The notes under the pieces are model-generated. The model was given only the letters and a program-made list of their open reading frames with translations. It was not told the origin of the DNA and ran no database searches. DNA of 64,000 nucleotides from Arthrinium phaeospermum. Taxonomy: Eukaryota; Ascomycota; Sordariomycetes; Amphisphaeriales; Apiosporaceae. Position 1 is the first letter of the stretch. Each line of letters begins with the position of its first letter. This document shows positions 13,547-25,500 of this stretch, piece after piece. A program made the position numbers and the translations under genes. The stretch covers positions 1,736,001-1,800,000 of the forward strand of contig QYRS01000007.1 in the NCBI GenBank assembly GCA_006503535.1, in the 5' to 3' direction.

Positions 13547-13555
13547 TCGCCTAGC
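13527..13555 (-). repeat. right terminal inverted repeat of the AT-rich block
   Basis: TAATTGGGTTAGAATAACCG is the inverted counterpart of the left end with one substitution (C/T). The mismatch is a transition, consistent with RIP. GC content returns to normal immediately to the right. Confidence 0.7.
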
Positions 13556-13559
13556 AGGC

Positions 13560-16500
13560 TGGAGGATCCTAGCGCCCTTCCCTCATAATACAACCATGGG
13601 ACCGGTGAATGATCCCATCGCGACGTCCGTCGGGGCCACTGCACTGGCAGCAGCGAAGAGTGACATCAGAACCCGAGCGGGGCGGAGAAAGCGAAAAAGA
13701 AAAAAAAATTGTTGTAGAGTGGCTCCCCATAGTGGCCGGGAATGGAAATTAATATAATTATCGTCGAGCAAAATCTAATGACGTGAAAAGTTACCGAGCA
13801 GAGGGCACGAGATTAGCGAGCTACCATGGATCACGATGAATAAGCCATTTATTCGGCTGATCATATCAACCACTCTGTGCCTCGCTGTTTGTGGGAATCG
13901 CGAAGAAGGCCTGCGATGCAATGCGTATACGATATCAGTACCAGGCATGCTGCATCGCAAATGTTCGGTTGCAGTCAGGCCTAGAATTGTAGAACAATGC
14001 ATGTCTTCTCAATACGAGATTCGTTAAGTAAGCACGTAGATTTCGGCATATATCCTAGGTTGACACTAGAACCCATGCACGAATATATTCACCTTATATT
14101 AATATTGTAAACAAATATTTATATATATAATAAATTTCTCGATCTATCAGACGCCAGATAAAATCAGATAAAATCAGATAAAATGATTCTTCTGATTTAA
14201 TCCACCGAAAAGAAGGCCTGCCCTGCTCCAGGCCCCTGGCGCAGATGCACAGAGGGGGATGGATATCAAACATAGCGCGCTGGACCAGGCTTTGACTTGT
14301 TCCCATTTCCCATCCGCCCGTTGTAATCAATCACCAAGAACGATCATGGGACACGGCACTACACGTAAGTAGGGCCCGGACAGTAGTAAGCTACATGGTA
14401 AGGAAGCGCGCATGCTACTACTATCCATTTGGACGCGACCCCCTGGAAGCTCCCACGTTACACGTTAACCTACGGGCATCCCGGGAGGGCCTTTCCGGCG
14501 GGCGCATCAGTCGCCCTGCCGTTCCTGACTCGTCGTTACCCAGCAGATGCCCCTTCCGGATGGGGAGCAAGAAAAAAAGAAAAGCAAGAAAAAGATGTAA
14601 AAGGCATGCTACTATGGATCTCTCTCTCCCAATTGGGACAGCCCAGCCGATCGTCGCCAGGTGCTCGGTGTAACGAGAAATTACCTTTCGAAACGCTGGT
14701 GGGGCCGTCACCTCCCGACTCCCGTGCCCTCTCTTTTTCAGCGCATTCAGCTTCTTTCCTTCTAGAAGCAGGCATGGAAACGGGTAGCGATCGACGGGTT
14801 GCTGTGCGTTACCTACTTTGGTATCCGACCACACCTATCCACCAGTGCCTGACGGTTTCAAAGAGAGTCATGAATAATGTGGGCAATGCTGCCGCTGCCC
14901 GTCAGGTTCGCCAGCCCCAACCTCATCCCATTCTGCCATCCCCACCACTTACTTACACATGCAACTTGAAGCCATCAAAAGTCAATGGCCGGCGCACCAA
15001 CACCAACGAACGTCCACGACGCGTCCTGTTCGCGGGAGGCCAAGATATGATCAATGCCAATAGCTCGCTACGCGCATCAGCAGGTCCTCTGGCTAACCCC
15101 CAAGTTCTAGTAGTGCTACATACATAATAGCGCGTGCAATCTCGGTTCCGTTCCTAGTGGCCTTCGAGAAAAAAGACCAATCCAACCAGAAGGTCTCTAG
15201 GTTACATATGGATGGCATGGGTCACGATACCATAGCCCATAGAGGGGCCCGGCTTATTAGTTAGGCCTCAAGCGCACCGGAAACGTCTGTGCCCTTGCTC
15301 TCTTAGTCCGTCCGGTTACAGCAGCAGCGCATGTCAGTCACATGTGTGATACTGCCGCAATTACATTGCTGTCGTATGTGCACCGAGCATGGCATTGGGG
15401 GGAAACCGACTCTTGCGTACCTACATACTTCAGGCCCAACCAGACGAACCTGGGTGTGGGACAGTAATCGGCATGAATGTCGGATGAACTGCGCCCTAGT
15501 TACAGTAACCCTGACCGGGTGATGCTTTATCTGACGCTTCTGGCAGCTGGGGCGTAGTAAGTCAAGGAGTCACGTAAGAAGCTGCAGCAGCAGCGGTAGT
15601 GAGAGCCGGTCTGCCCCGTCCCTCGTCTGCGAATCAGCCCTTCAACACGAGCTCGTCCCGCGGCCTGATGCAATGTCGGCCTACTACCTACCAGGAAACG
15701 TACGGCATCGAGAGGAAATGATGGACTTACGTACAAGCCCGGTCAGGGCCAGGTCGGGTTTACTAATGATTTCCCCAGACTCCATAATAACGCCGGCCGA
15801 GAGCGAGGGCCTGGGATAGCGTCATGTGGCCGGGCCAAAGGCGAAAGGGAGTATTGTTTAGCCATGCTTTCCATGGGACCGCTGTGCAGACCAGGGTCTG
15901 AGAAGCCCCGGCGTTTTCCCCTTGTTGCACGATACTCACTTGTACAGCAGCCGTGGACAAGAACAGATCAATTCGATAAAACAATTTACGTGATTAATCA
16001 ACCCTGTCGAGTTGATCTTTTCCTTCAGCAAGAGGTACGCTTAGACTTATTTGAACATGCCTGTCCAGGCTCATACAATAATATATCTAGAGACAATGGT
16101 GTATTTAGAGAATTGATGCTTGCAGCAGTGTTACAAGTATATCGTGGCATTGTCCACGTGGGTTGCAACTGTCCGCCGCCCCAGGCATCCCATCTTTGGT
16201 ATTGCTGGTTTTGATGCCGTGGTCGTGATACACACACAGGAGAACAGGAGAAGCCCACAATGCTTATCGCCGCCGCATGATATTGCCATGCCGTTGACGG
16301 GACAAGCCTCTCACTTCTTCCATGCGCTGCATCGAACACACAGCGTCACATTGAGTAATAGCGCCTCGCATGTAACCCGCTCCCACCACAAACATAGTCC
16401 ACGTCTCGGTAGGCTGGTACGGTGCAGATCAATCTCCAGCTTGTATGCAAGCCTATCTTTATCCGGGGTAAGCTTACCGTGAAGCCTGTAATAAATGCAA

Positions 16501-19105
16501 ACTGGGGTTTCGCCTGCTTGCGTAGCCCTGGCCAGGCGAACGCCGCGAGCCACCACCCGGGTTGACTCGTAACTCCTGTGCACCCGTGCAGTCCCATGAC
16601 TCTTTCATCCCATCCCGCCTTCCCCTACGGCGTTGGGCCGTTGGCAATGCTTCGCTTGCTACAGTATGTCGTCCCTCCTTCCCTCCAGTGACGCAACCTG
16701 TGTGACTCGTGGGGGGCATATGCGTAACCGGCCATCAGCCTCGTGGCAGTCAGATGCTTGAGTAAGAGAACGGGGCAATGTCAAACTAGTTTGGCTCATC
16801 TCTGCGAGAGACATGGCAGACAGCCTGGACAACACATCCATTGCAAATTTTATTTCTTCAACCCGTCTTTGTAGATGATACCCCATAGGTGGTATCGTAA
16901 GCCGTGGTTGCACTATTGCTGTCCCGTCTCCTGCCGTCCAACACGACTGGGCACAACACCACTATCGCTGCGTTGCGAGTCAGATTGCAGTTCCTCCGAA
17001 CATCCATCATCCGGCAGCTTCAGCATCCCATGGTTGGCGAGAATACGGTTCGGGTGCCAATTTTTTAATACTTTTTATCAATTTTTTATTCTTCACTTGA
17101 TCAGATACACGATAGCATCCTGCAGACACATCTCAAAGCGGTGCTCGGTCGCGAAGGGGGGAGGGGAGCTACCTCTGTATTTGATAAAGCACGGTACCGA
17201 TGAAGGATTGTCGCAGAGCCCGCGGAACGAGCCCCAGCCAATGAAATGTTGCAAGACCGGGATCCAACTTCCTGATACGATCGATTGCATGCCAGGGCGT
17301 TCATCGAGATATGCAGCAGCAAATCCAGGCCCTTGTATTCTGGGGGGGCCAGCGGGGGATTATGCCGGTGAGCAAACACTCCAAGGGAAGGAAGGGGCTG
17401 TTACTACTAGGTCAGGTGGGACAAGATACGCGATGACGGCTGACATCCATGCCAGGGGTATGTATGTATGTAGGAACTTTTCGATTACAGCTTAATTCGC
17501 ACCAACCAGCATCCATGTTTGCTGGGCTGCATTGCTAACAAACGTGCCTTCCTTGGACCCTCCCTACCTAGCGAACAACAACAACGAGAGTTGCCATGCA
17601 AAACATACCTACCTGACGTGCCTTTGATAGATTTTCCCAGGGGGAAAGTCATGACAATTCAGGTGATTGCGACAACATGACTCGTGAGGACCGCCCGCTG
17701 CCCCTACGTAATAAGTGCCTATCCCTAACAGCTGGTAGGATAGCGGCTTCATTCCGATCAATGCGAGATATCATCATCCCATGGGGTAGCGATCCCACTG
17801 CAGCTGCCATTTGACGAACACCTTGAGGCGTTATGTACCAGACAAAAGTCGGGGTTTTTTCGTCCCCACGATTCCCACTTCTTCCCCAACTGCCAGAGAA
17901 ATAGGACGGTCCACAGTGACGAACAGCTCTCTCTCTCCTAGATACATAAAAAGGATAGGTTTATTTAGGTTGTTTTTAAAAACGTCTTCCCCAGAAATGT
18001 CGCCCCCGGAAAAACAAAAATGAAAAAGGTATTCGCTCTTTCCCAAAGCGGACATCACCAGACTGGGGAAAGCAGGGCCGCGTCGCGGAATTAGTGTTGG
18101 TTCCCCACGGGATAGCACCCCGTCATATTCCGCGGCAGCCCCTTTGGGGACCCCAGCGTGGGGTCCGAGACATGGTCAATACAGGGCCGAGAGGGAAGCA
18201 GTGATGTCACCTCGCTAAGCATCAGAAACGGAGAAATAGAACAATACGATAAAAACAAAAAGAGATAAAATATTAGGAAAAATAATACAACTCGGCAAGA
18301 AAATAATCATTATCAATAAATTATCAAATTATTATTTCCACGTCCTAGGTGGCAATGGCCCACGGAAACAGAATGTAGATAGCTACGCACGCCCGCCTTG
18401 TGCCTGCCACATGAGCTGTGGTTGGACCAGGACCAACCGGCCACCATCAATTGATCTTCGTCCCTCATTGGCCCCCCTTTCTGCAGAGAGACAGGTGTGG
18501 TTCCCGACTCCTTGGAAGCGAACAAATTGACAAGCTCCCACCCCTCTCTCTCTCAAACACTGCCAGTGCCGCAGCCTCTTCCCTATCATGAATAGCGAAT
18601 TAAGTTCTTGTGCTCGTGTCTTATTGTATGATAGGATAGATATGCAAGGAACAACGAAAAAGAGAGGTGTGTGTGGTGTGCGTGTGCGTGTGACACCCTA
18701 GATGATGGTGCCTAATGACCTTCGCACATTAGCCGCCCGGTGGTTTGTGTGACGTATCCCGCGTAACGGCTCGGCGTCTGCGAGCTCCAGCAACCATCGC
18801 ACTGAGCCTACCAGGAGACTGCATTGCCACATCGCATCAATCATGTTTTGGGGCTTGACGAGTGGCGGGTGGCATACACCATTGCTTTCTGTGTATGGAT
18901 AGTAGGTATGATGGATGCATCGGGTACTACAACTCCTCATTAAGAGATACTTGTGCGTGCACGGCGTACGTACAGTACAGTTAACGCCTTCGAATGATAT
19001 GACATCTAGGTAAGCCCCCCCTTTATCCCCAACCGCCGCCTGTCTCCAAGACACCACGCGATAGAGGGTGTGATGAAAAAGTCCGCGTCCCCCCATCACA
19101 TCCAT
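13560..19105. other. intergenic region, no confident gene
   Basis: No family-like coding sequence is visible. It holds a 3 x 10-bp tandem repeat (14155-14184), a moderately AT-rich patch at 18230-18340, a GT-rich microsatellite near 18664-18691 and several chance-level open frames. The longest, 14429-15127 plus, has 232 codons but a composition that changes along its length, no motif, and overlapping long frames on the opposite strand, so I do not call it a gene. Confidence 0.55.
14155..14184. repeat. 3 x 10-bp tandem repeat (CAGATAAAAT)
   Basis: Three exact consecutive copies of CAGATAAAAT in an AT-rich intergenic patch next to a TATATATA stretch. No function can be assigned. Confidence 0.85.
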
Positions 19106-21225
19106 CTAGTCCTTCTTCTTCGCCTCGCCGCCCCCGACGCGCTGGTACTTGCGCTTGTCCTTGCGGCTCATCATGCGCTTGTCCCGGGTGCCCTTGCCGC
19201 CCTCCCAGAAGCCGCGGCCCTTTTTACCAATAACACTGCGCCCGCAGAACCCGCACGCCTCGACGGCGTAGTTCTGCTCACGGCTGCACCACCCGCAGAT
19301 CATCCGGTTCGCCCACTCGTTCACGTGGTCCTCGGCCTCGTCGTGGCACCGGTCGCAGCTGTGCACCTTCTGGCAGCACGAGAACCGGAACCAGCGGAAC
19401 GAGCGCTTGTAGTGGCCGCACGACCCGTTGCCGGGAAGCGGGTCCCCGATGTGCAGCCCCAGCTTCTCCTGCCGCCGCTTCGGGCCCGCCGTCGGCGGCA
19501 GCGCCGCGCCGTGGCTGATGGCCAGGAACTTGACCTCGGGGATCTTGAACTGGAACTTGCCGTGGCACTCGCGGCAGACGTTGGTCGTGACGTCGCCTCG
19601 TACCGACACCAGTCCGATGCTCGCAGTAGAGCACCTTCCGCACGTGGGAACCATTGTGCTATAGAAAACATTAGTAAACGAACCAGAACGATGCTTCCCG
19701 TAGATAGCCCAAGGCTTGCTTACCTGGGTAACATGTCCGCGACTGTGCAGCCGGACACATCAATAAAACCAGCACGGGTAGAGTTCTGGTGGACCATCTC
19801 TTGACGGAATGTAACCGTGAACGGCGTAGCACACTTCTTGCAGCTGCCCGCCTTTTCTGCGCTTGGGTGCAAGCCGGTGACCTCGTTGATGGTCCGGCAC
19901 CGCTCACACTTGACGTTAAGGCTAAGAATTGACACTTGCAGCAGCTCAATGCCGTGCAATTCGATGGACGGGAAGGAGATGGATGTTCCGCGCTCCTGTG
20001 GCCGCGAGTCCACCTCCTTCTTCTCACCTGCCGAGGGGACAATCACCACCCCACCGTCAGAATCACCTTCTGAGTCCCACAACTCCAGATCGTCGTCGGA
20101 TTCTGACTCGTCAGATTCGCCAACAATAACCCATTCTGGAGGCCGTGGAATATGCTGGATATGACTCCGGTCATCCTCGTCATCCTGGCCGAGTACTGCT
20201 TTCTCTTTCCCCTTGTCCACCGAAGGCTCTTCGACGGCGGGTTTGATAGGCGCTGGAGGCTTGGCAGCTTTGGCAAGAACATGCATGTTCTGTGCCAGAT
20301 AATTCAAGTGCGACATGAGGGACATCTGGCTCTGCTGGGCAGCTCTGGCAGCAAATGCCTCCTCCAATAGCTCCGCATCATGAGACTCAACATCGTTCAG
20401 CAAAATCCTGAGTTTCTGGAGAGGATATAGTAAAGGTATGATCATCTGAACAGACTGGACTGCCCGGAGCCCTGCGGGCAGATCGTTACGGCGTTTTGGC
20501 TCCAGGGGCAAAGTGTACACCACGCCATCCGCGGATTTGTGGAATAGGGTCAAACGACCCATTCGAGCGTCAAGTTGCCTGGTCTCCTGCGCGCGCCGGG
20601 CTTTGGCTTGGGCGATTTGGTCTTTTGTAAACGATTCCTCCGGGACGTAGGGCTTGTGAGGTTTTGACGGAGGCCCTGTAGCTGTGGTCGGTTCAGCCAC
20701 GGAGCTCGTTGGCGTTGCTTCGTATTCCATGTGCCTTGTATCTTTGAAGGAAACCAGTTTCACAGTATCGGTCTGCTTCTCTGATAGAAAAGCCTCCAAT
20801 TCTCTGTCAAGAGAATTCGTGAGCGCCAACAGGGTGGTACCCGACTTCCTCTCGCCGACCAACTTGTCCCATCCTCTCTCGATGTTGACACTGAAACCCC
20901 GGGGTATATCCTTGTTCCGTACCCGTAGAGCCGGGTCCCCCTCTGGATATGATTCGGGGATTTGCAGCTCGCATTCCAGAAAGTCCAGCTCGAAAGGGAA
21001 GTCTGGGTCTGATGGCCTCAGTTGGAACTGCACATTTGTAGTGCCGTTTTGAAGATTCGATATCCGCGGCGAGAACCTCCGCTTCAGTTGCTCGATCTGA
21101 TACTTCCGTGGATCCTGAGTCTGTGATTGGGGAATGGGTTTAGGTACAACACGGTCTGCACGTGGCTGTGAGACCGCCTGCTGGCCATCAACGGCTCCCT
21201 GGGGGAGATTATTGGTAGATATCAT
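19106..21225 (-). CDS. RWD-like / CHY-type zinc-finger protein
   Basis: Two exons, complement(19106-19658, 19724-21225), joined across a 65-nt intron (donor AG|GTAAGC, branch CTAAT, acceptor TATAG). The joined frame has 685 codons (684 residues). I chose the ATG at 21225 because the in-frame sequence upstream looks untranslated. Residues about 40-160 resemble an RWD-like fold, followed by a linker with an acidic Ser-Glu-Asp tract. The C-terminal third has paired Cys motifs (CERC, CKKC, CGRC, CREC) and then a CHY zinc finger: CGHYKRS, CDRCHDE, MICGWCSREQ and CGFCGR supply the expected Cys/His ligands. The end is very Lys/Arg-rich (KDKRKYQR, EAKKKD). The family is related to yeast Hot13 only in the CHY module; Hot13 is a small mitochondrial zinc-binding protein, whereas this long form is the usual filamentous-fungal type with no settled function. 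The frame is intact. It is the only confident gene in the left half of the window. Confidence 0.9.
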
Positions 21226-22571
21226 GGCGGATGCGCGAAGTATAGGCCGACTATAAACCGTTTCCAGGCCGTAGAGTACAATGAGGGTGTAATGTGTGGC
21301 TCGTTGCACTTGTGTCTGTGGCGTCTCTGCTGGGTTGCTGGAGGGCCCGAAGGATCGTTGGTTCAGATATCGATCGATACTTCCAGAAATGCAACAAGGC
21401 GAGACGGTGGCAACAGGAGCATGCAAGGTATACTTATGTAAACATACCAGTAGTAGCTCGATACTCGATGCGTGACTCACTCAGGGGAACATGAAGTAGA
21501 CAGGTCGTCGTGATGTGAAGATTGTTCATACACTGCGCAGTTCATTGCAAGCTGACGTTATTGGCCACTACCTGGTCCCGAAGGGTCTGTGCTTGGCTTC
21601 GGCGTGGCTCGGTGTGGGTTTTCCGGCCGTAGGGCTGGGGCCCGGCCTGGATGATTCATTCTGGATCATTCCAATTCATGCTGGTTCATCCGCTGTGGCC
21701 AACTTCCTACCTTTCCGCTACGGGGCATGCAGTTGCAGCGCTTTGAGGCAAGGCTCTCTCTCCCTAGATGCAGATATTCGGGCATCCGTACTGGTAATTT
21801 ACTGTTTGGAGCTGTTCGGGTCTCTAATGCTTCGCCTGCCAACAACCCCGCAACTATGCCTCGGTCGCACTGCTGAAGGACTTACCTAGGCTAGTGCTTT
21901 TCGGCATGGCAGATTCTTGTTTGGGCGAGGACAACAAGGGCGGCGACATGTGTCTTCACTTCACCTTATGGCTGCAGGGCCAGACTCGGTAGGGGAGCCA
22001 ACCACCAGGTCAGTATAACATTGCGATTATCACTTGCGCCCGACGACGGTGAGGAACGCAGATGACAGGCCCTGCATGATAAAACTGCCGGCGGGATGCG
22101 AGCCCACGACGGCATGCCCGCCCGATGATTTGTCGCCTCACGCGCACCAGGCTCGGGACCGGACATCCGTTCATTGACAGGCCAGCGATAGGTGAGGGCC
22201 CATTTGATCAGGAATGAATGGTTGACGCCAGCCAGCCGTTGGGCATTCACTTCACAACACACGGAAAGGGAACGCGCAACCCCCCACCCCTTCCAATACT
22301 TAGCTTTGCTTTGCATCCTGCAGCTCCCCATCACACAGCAAAACGATGGTGCCCATCGATGCGCAACATCGCCGCGCAAGCATCAGTGGCATCGTATCGC
22401 ATCAGAAACCTATGGTTTTGGACCGTTTTCAAAATCGTCGCCATCAAAAGGTCCTACCTACGGTGTGTATTTTCCACCGGTTCTACAGGCCAATGATGAA
22501 GGTCTCAAGGATCAGTAGCAAACGAGTCGCAGCAGGATGAATGCCGTCATTTGGTGCCTTTTGGACCCGTT

Positions 22572-22590
22572 GTCGTCGTCGTCGTCGTTG
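22572..22590. repeat. GTC trinucleotide microsatellite
   Basis: Five GTC units followed by a GTT GTC variant in intergenic DNA. Confidence 0.8.
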
Positions 22591-25500
22591 TCGTGGCGGC
22601 CGCTACTCTGCATCCGCGCTGTATTACAAATGCGGCGACCATGGACGATCCGGATCGCCCCCCGTATTCATTCCTCGGTCAATCAGGGTATTGACAGTTG
22701 AATATTGCGAATTCAATTTTTTTATCATGCTTGATCAAATCAAATAATGATTTATTCTTTTTACATCTGTTAATCTCGAACGCCCTCTGTCGCCTTCACC
22801 GGTGCCCCCCTCGAGATAAAAGGTGTGGCCAGATACATTCCTCGCAATATCATTGCATGGCCGGAGTCTGCCAACTCATCGTTGGCTTTTCAGATGACCT
22901 TAGTTTATATGCAAGTCAAAGTCAGGCCCCCCAGCTTCCTCGAGGGCGGTGAAGTTCACTTACATAACGCCAGCGGGCGGGGGAGGAAGCCGACGCCTAA
23001 ACTGGCCATGCCCGACCCTGCCATCCCTCCCTACCGGTTTTACCTTGCACACACGGGGTAAAAGGTGGGGGAAAGCCTGGGGGTAAACACCGTCCCGCCG
23101 CCCAAGCCCACTGCGCTGGCCATGTCTCACAGGCACATGTGACGGATGGGTATTGCCCATTCCAAACCCAAGTAACAGGTAAAACCAGCTTAATTACGTA
23201 TCTATCTATCCTGCCTTTTCCACATGCGCATACAGACAGACCATAATCAGAGGGAAGCAAGTAAAATAACCCTGCCCGAAGCGATCGTGTGAGCCGATGA
23301 CGCAGACCCCGGCGATCTGCTTCACTGCTTCTTACGAGGTAGCGAGTGAGTCAACTGAGCCTTTCTTCACCATGCGGTCTGTTTGCTGGCGTCTTGCCGT
23401 TGGTGATGCTGAGCTGGCGGCCGGAACGTGAGCCTGTTGCAGACATCATCGTGAGGCTGTTGGGTTGGTGTGTTCAGGTCAGGTCAGAATTCCAGCCAGT
23501 TGGTTTTTGGCCTTGGGTCTCTCTCTCTCTCCAGGTCTTTGTACTGCAGGAGGTTTGAGTACTTGGGGCTACTCACGCGATTCCAGGAAACGATAAAATG
23601 ATAATCCCATTTTCTGGTTTGATGTCTATTACGATAAAATGATTTGATATATTAATTCATTTTTGTTTTGGGTGATCTGCAACCCCCACCTCCATCTAGC
23701 GAGCAGAGCATATCACGGCTAGCTACTACATACATAACATCTATCGTTTACTATTTTCATTCCCTCCCCTCTGCCACTTCTGATGCACAGCACTCGCCTC
23801 TCATGAGTCATGACTCTCGGAATAGCATGACTTACCGTTGAAGGGGCTTGGTAGATTATCCTTTCAAGTTATGGTATCATCGGCCACCACTCTGCCGTGG
23901 CTCTTCGGGTGGCTTCCCACGAGGGCTGTGTCGTGGCTCACAGCCGGTCAATTTATGTTGAAGCCATTAATAGCCATTCTTGCGGAAAAGCAATACTTTC
24001 CCACAACGGCCTTTGGTCAAATGAATATCGCCTTGGCAATGCATATATTATGAAATAGGTTCAAGAGCCAAGGCTTGTGAAGATGGTGTGCGCCCTCCAA
24101 GCCAGGCCAAGCCACCCCTGGCCCTGCTTTCTAGCTCCCTACTGGTGGCGGCCCCTACACTGCAGTGTCTGCCCAGATCTCGCTCAGGAGTGGGCTGCAT
24201 GTAGGTCTCATCCAGCATTAGACGGTCAGCCAAGCGAGGTCTTGCTTTGCACATGGCCCTGTCAGGCTGACCCAACCATGAATAGAAAAGAAAAAAAAGA
24301 GGGAGTAGTCAGCCTCCTGGCTATAAACATCCCAACCTAGCAGCAAAAAAACAAGCCTTGCTGGTTTCTCATCGATCGTCCACATCAGCGATCAGCCTTG
24401 CGCGTGGGGGGAGGCGTCTCGATCCATCGCAGAAGCGACGATCTGCCATGGCGGCTTGGGGTTCGGCATTACCTAAGACTCGGCAATTCAAGGTCACGCA
24501 CGCGTTTAGTTTGCTGTAGCGAGTATTTCTGAATCGGCCGTTGTTGCCTTGCACGCTTATAGTATCACCCGAGGAAGAGGGGTTTTCGGGGAGGCCATGT
24601 GCTGAATGTGGGCTGCTTTTAGTTGGTAGGAGCCATAAGAACATCGAGATGTTTACAGATGATTGATTTGCTTCACCCAGTGAGAGAGCCTGCTTCTTCG
24701 TATTGGTTGGCAAGTTTGGGCTTTAGAAGTGCCTGTGAACAGGACATTGCTGTCAAGCCGGACCTATGTCTCGGGTGCATGTAACATCCTGCCCCTTGCC
24801 ATAAGTATAACAGTAGTTTAGCTGCAGTAGTATCATCGTATTAGTAGGAATATGATGAGTTCACACTTGCAGCTATGATACGTGAAAGCTCGGTCGATGC
24901 CTCGTATCTGGGAAGAAACCGGGTCTTCATCCTTCGCTCTTGACTGAAGCAAAGGTTTACAGTATTGCAGCGATAGCACGCCATACATCGAGCACAGCGT
25001 TCCCGGCGAGTGTGATATCGTGTCGACCTGCCGCACCGCCATACTATGGCTGTTGCGTGGGAGATGGATACAGCAGCCTCATCATCGTGAGAAATGCACG
25101 TAAGGAAGAAAATCATTTCGTGTCTTCACTGCCTCTCTTCAAGACGGCGTCAGCCTTATAGTTAAGAGTAATTACAATTTCAACAACCATATCACCATAT
25201 GCCACTCCGATTTTATGGGTTTGGTACCGACTCGGGTTGACCTTGCTGCTGCATACAGTAGCTGGAATATAGCACAACCCCCTGAACGCGACTCGGATAG
25301 TGCTCAAGCAGCAGTAAAGAGACGTACCAATTACGATGTAGTCCTGTGAGCTTCCTTAGGTATATATATATAGTATCCAATTGATGTATCAATAGAGTGA
25401 ATCGCACATTCCGGAATACCCGAATATCAAAAAGGGGTAGCCCGGCATTTCCGACCTACGAAAGCCAAAAAGGAGTAGCTGGTACATTTTGTCTGGGAAG

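Noticed and set aside
14429..15127. A 232-codon open frame on the plus strand
   Set aside because: No motif, uneven composition and long overlapping frames on the opposite strand; likely chance in mixed GC DNA.
19070..19804. A 244-codon plus-strand frame rich in Ala, Val and Leu
   Set aside because: Antisense to the CHY zinc-finger exons; its composition is a by-product of GC-rich third positions.
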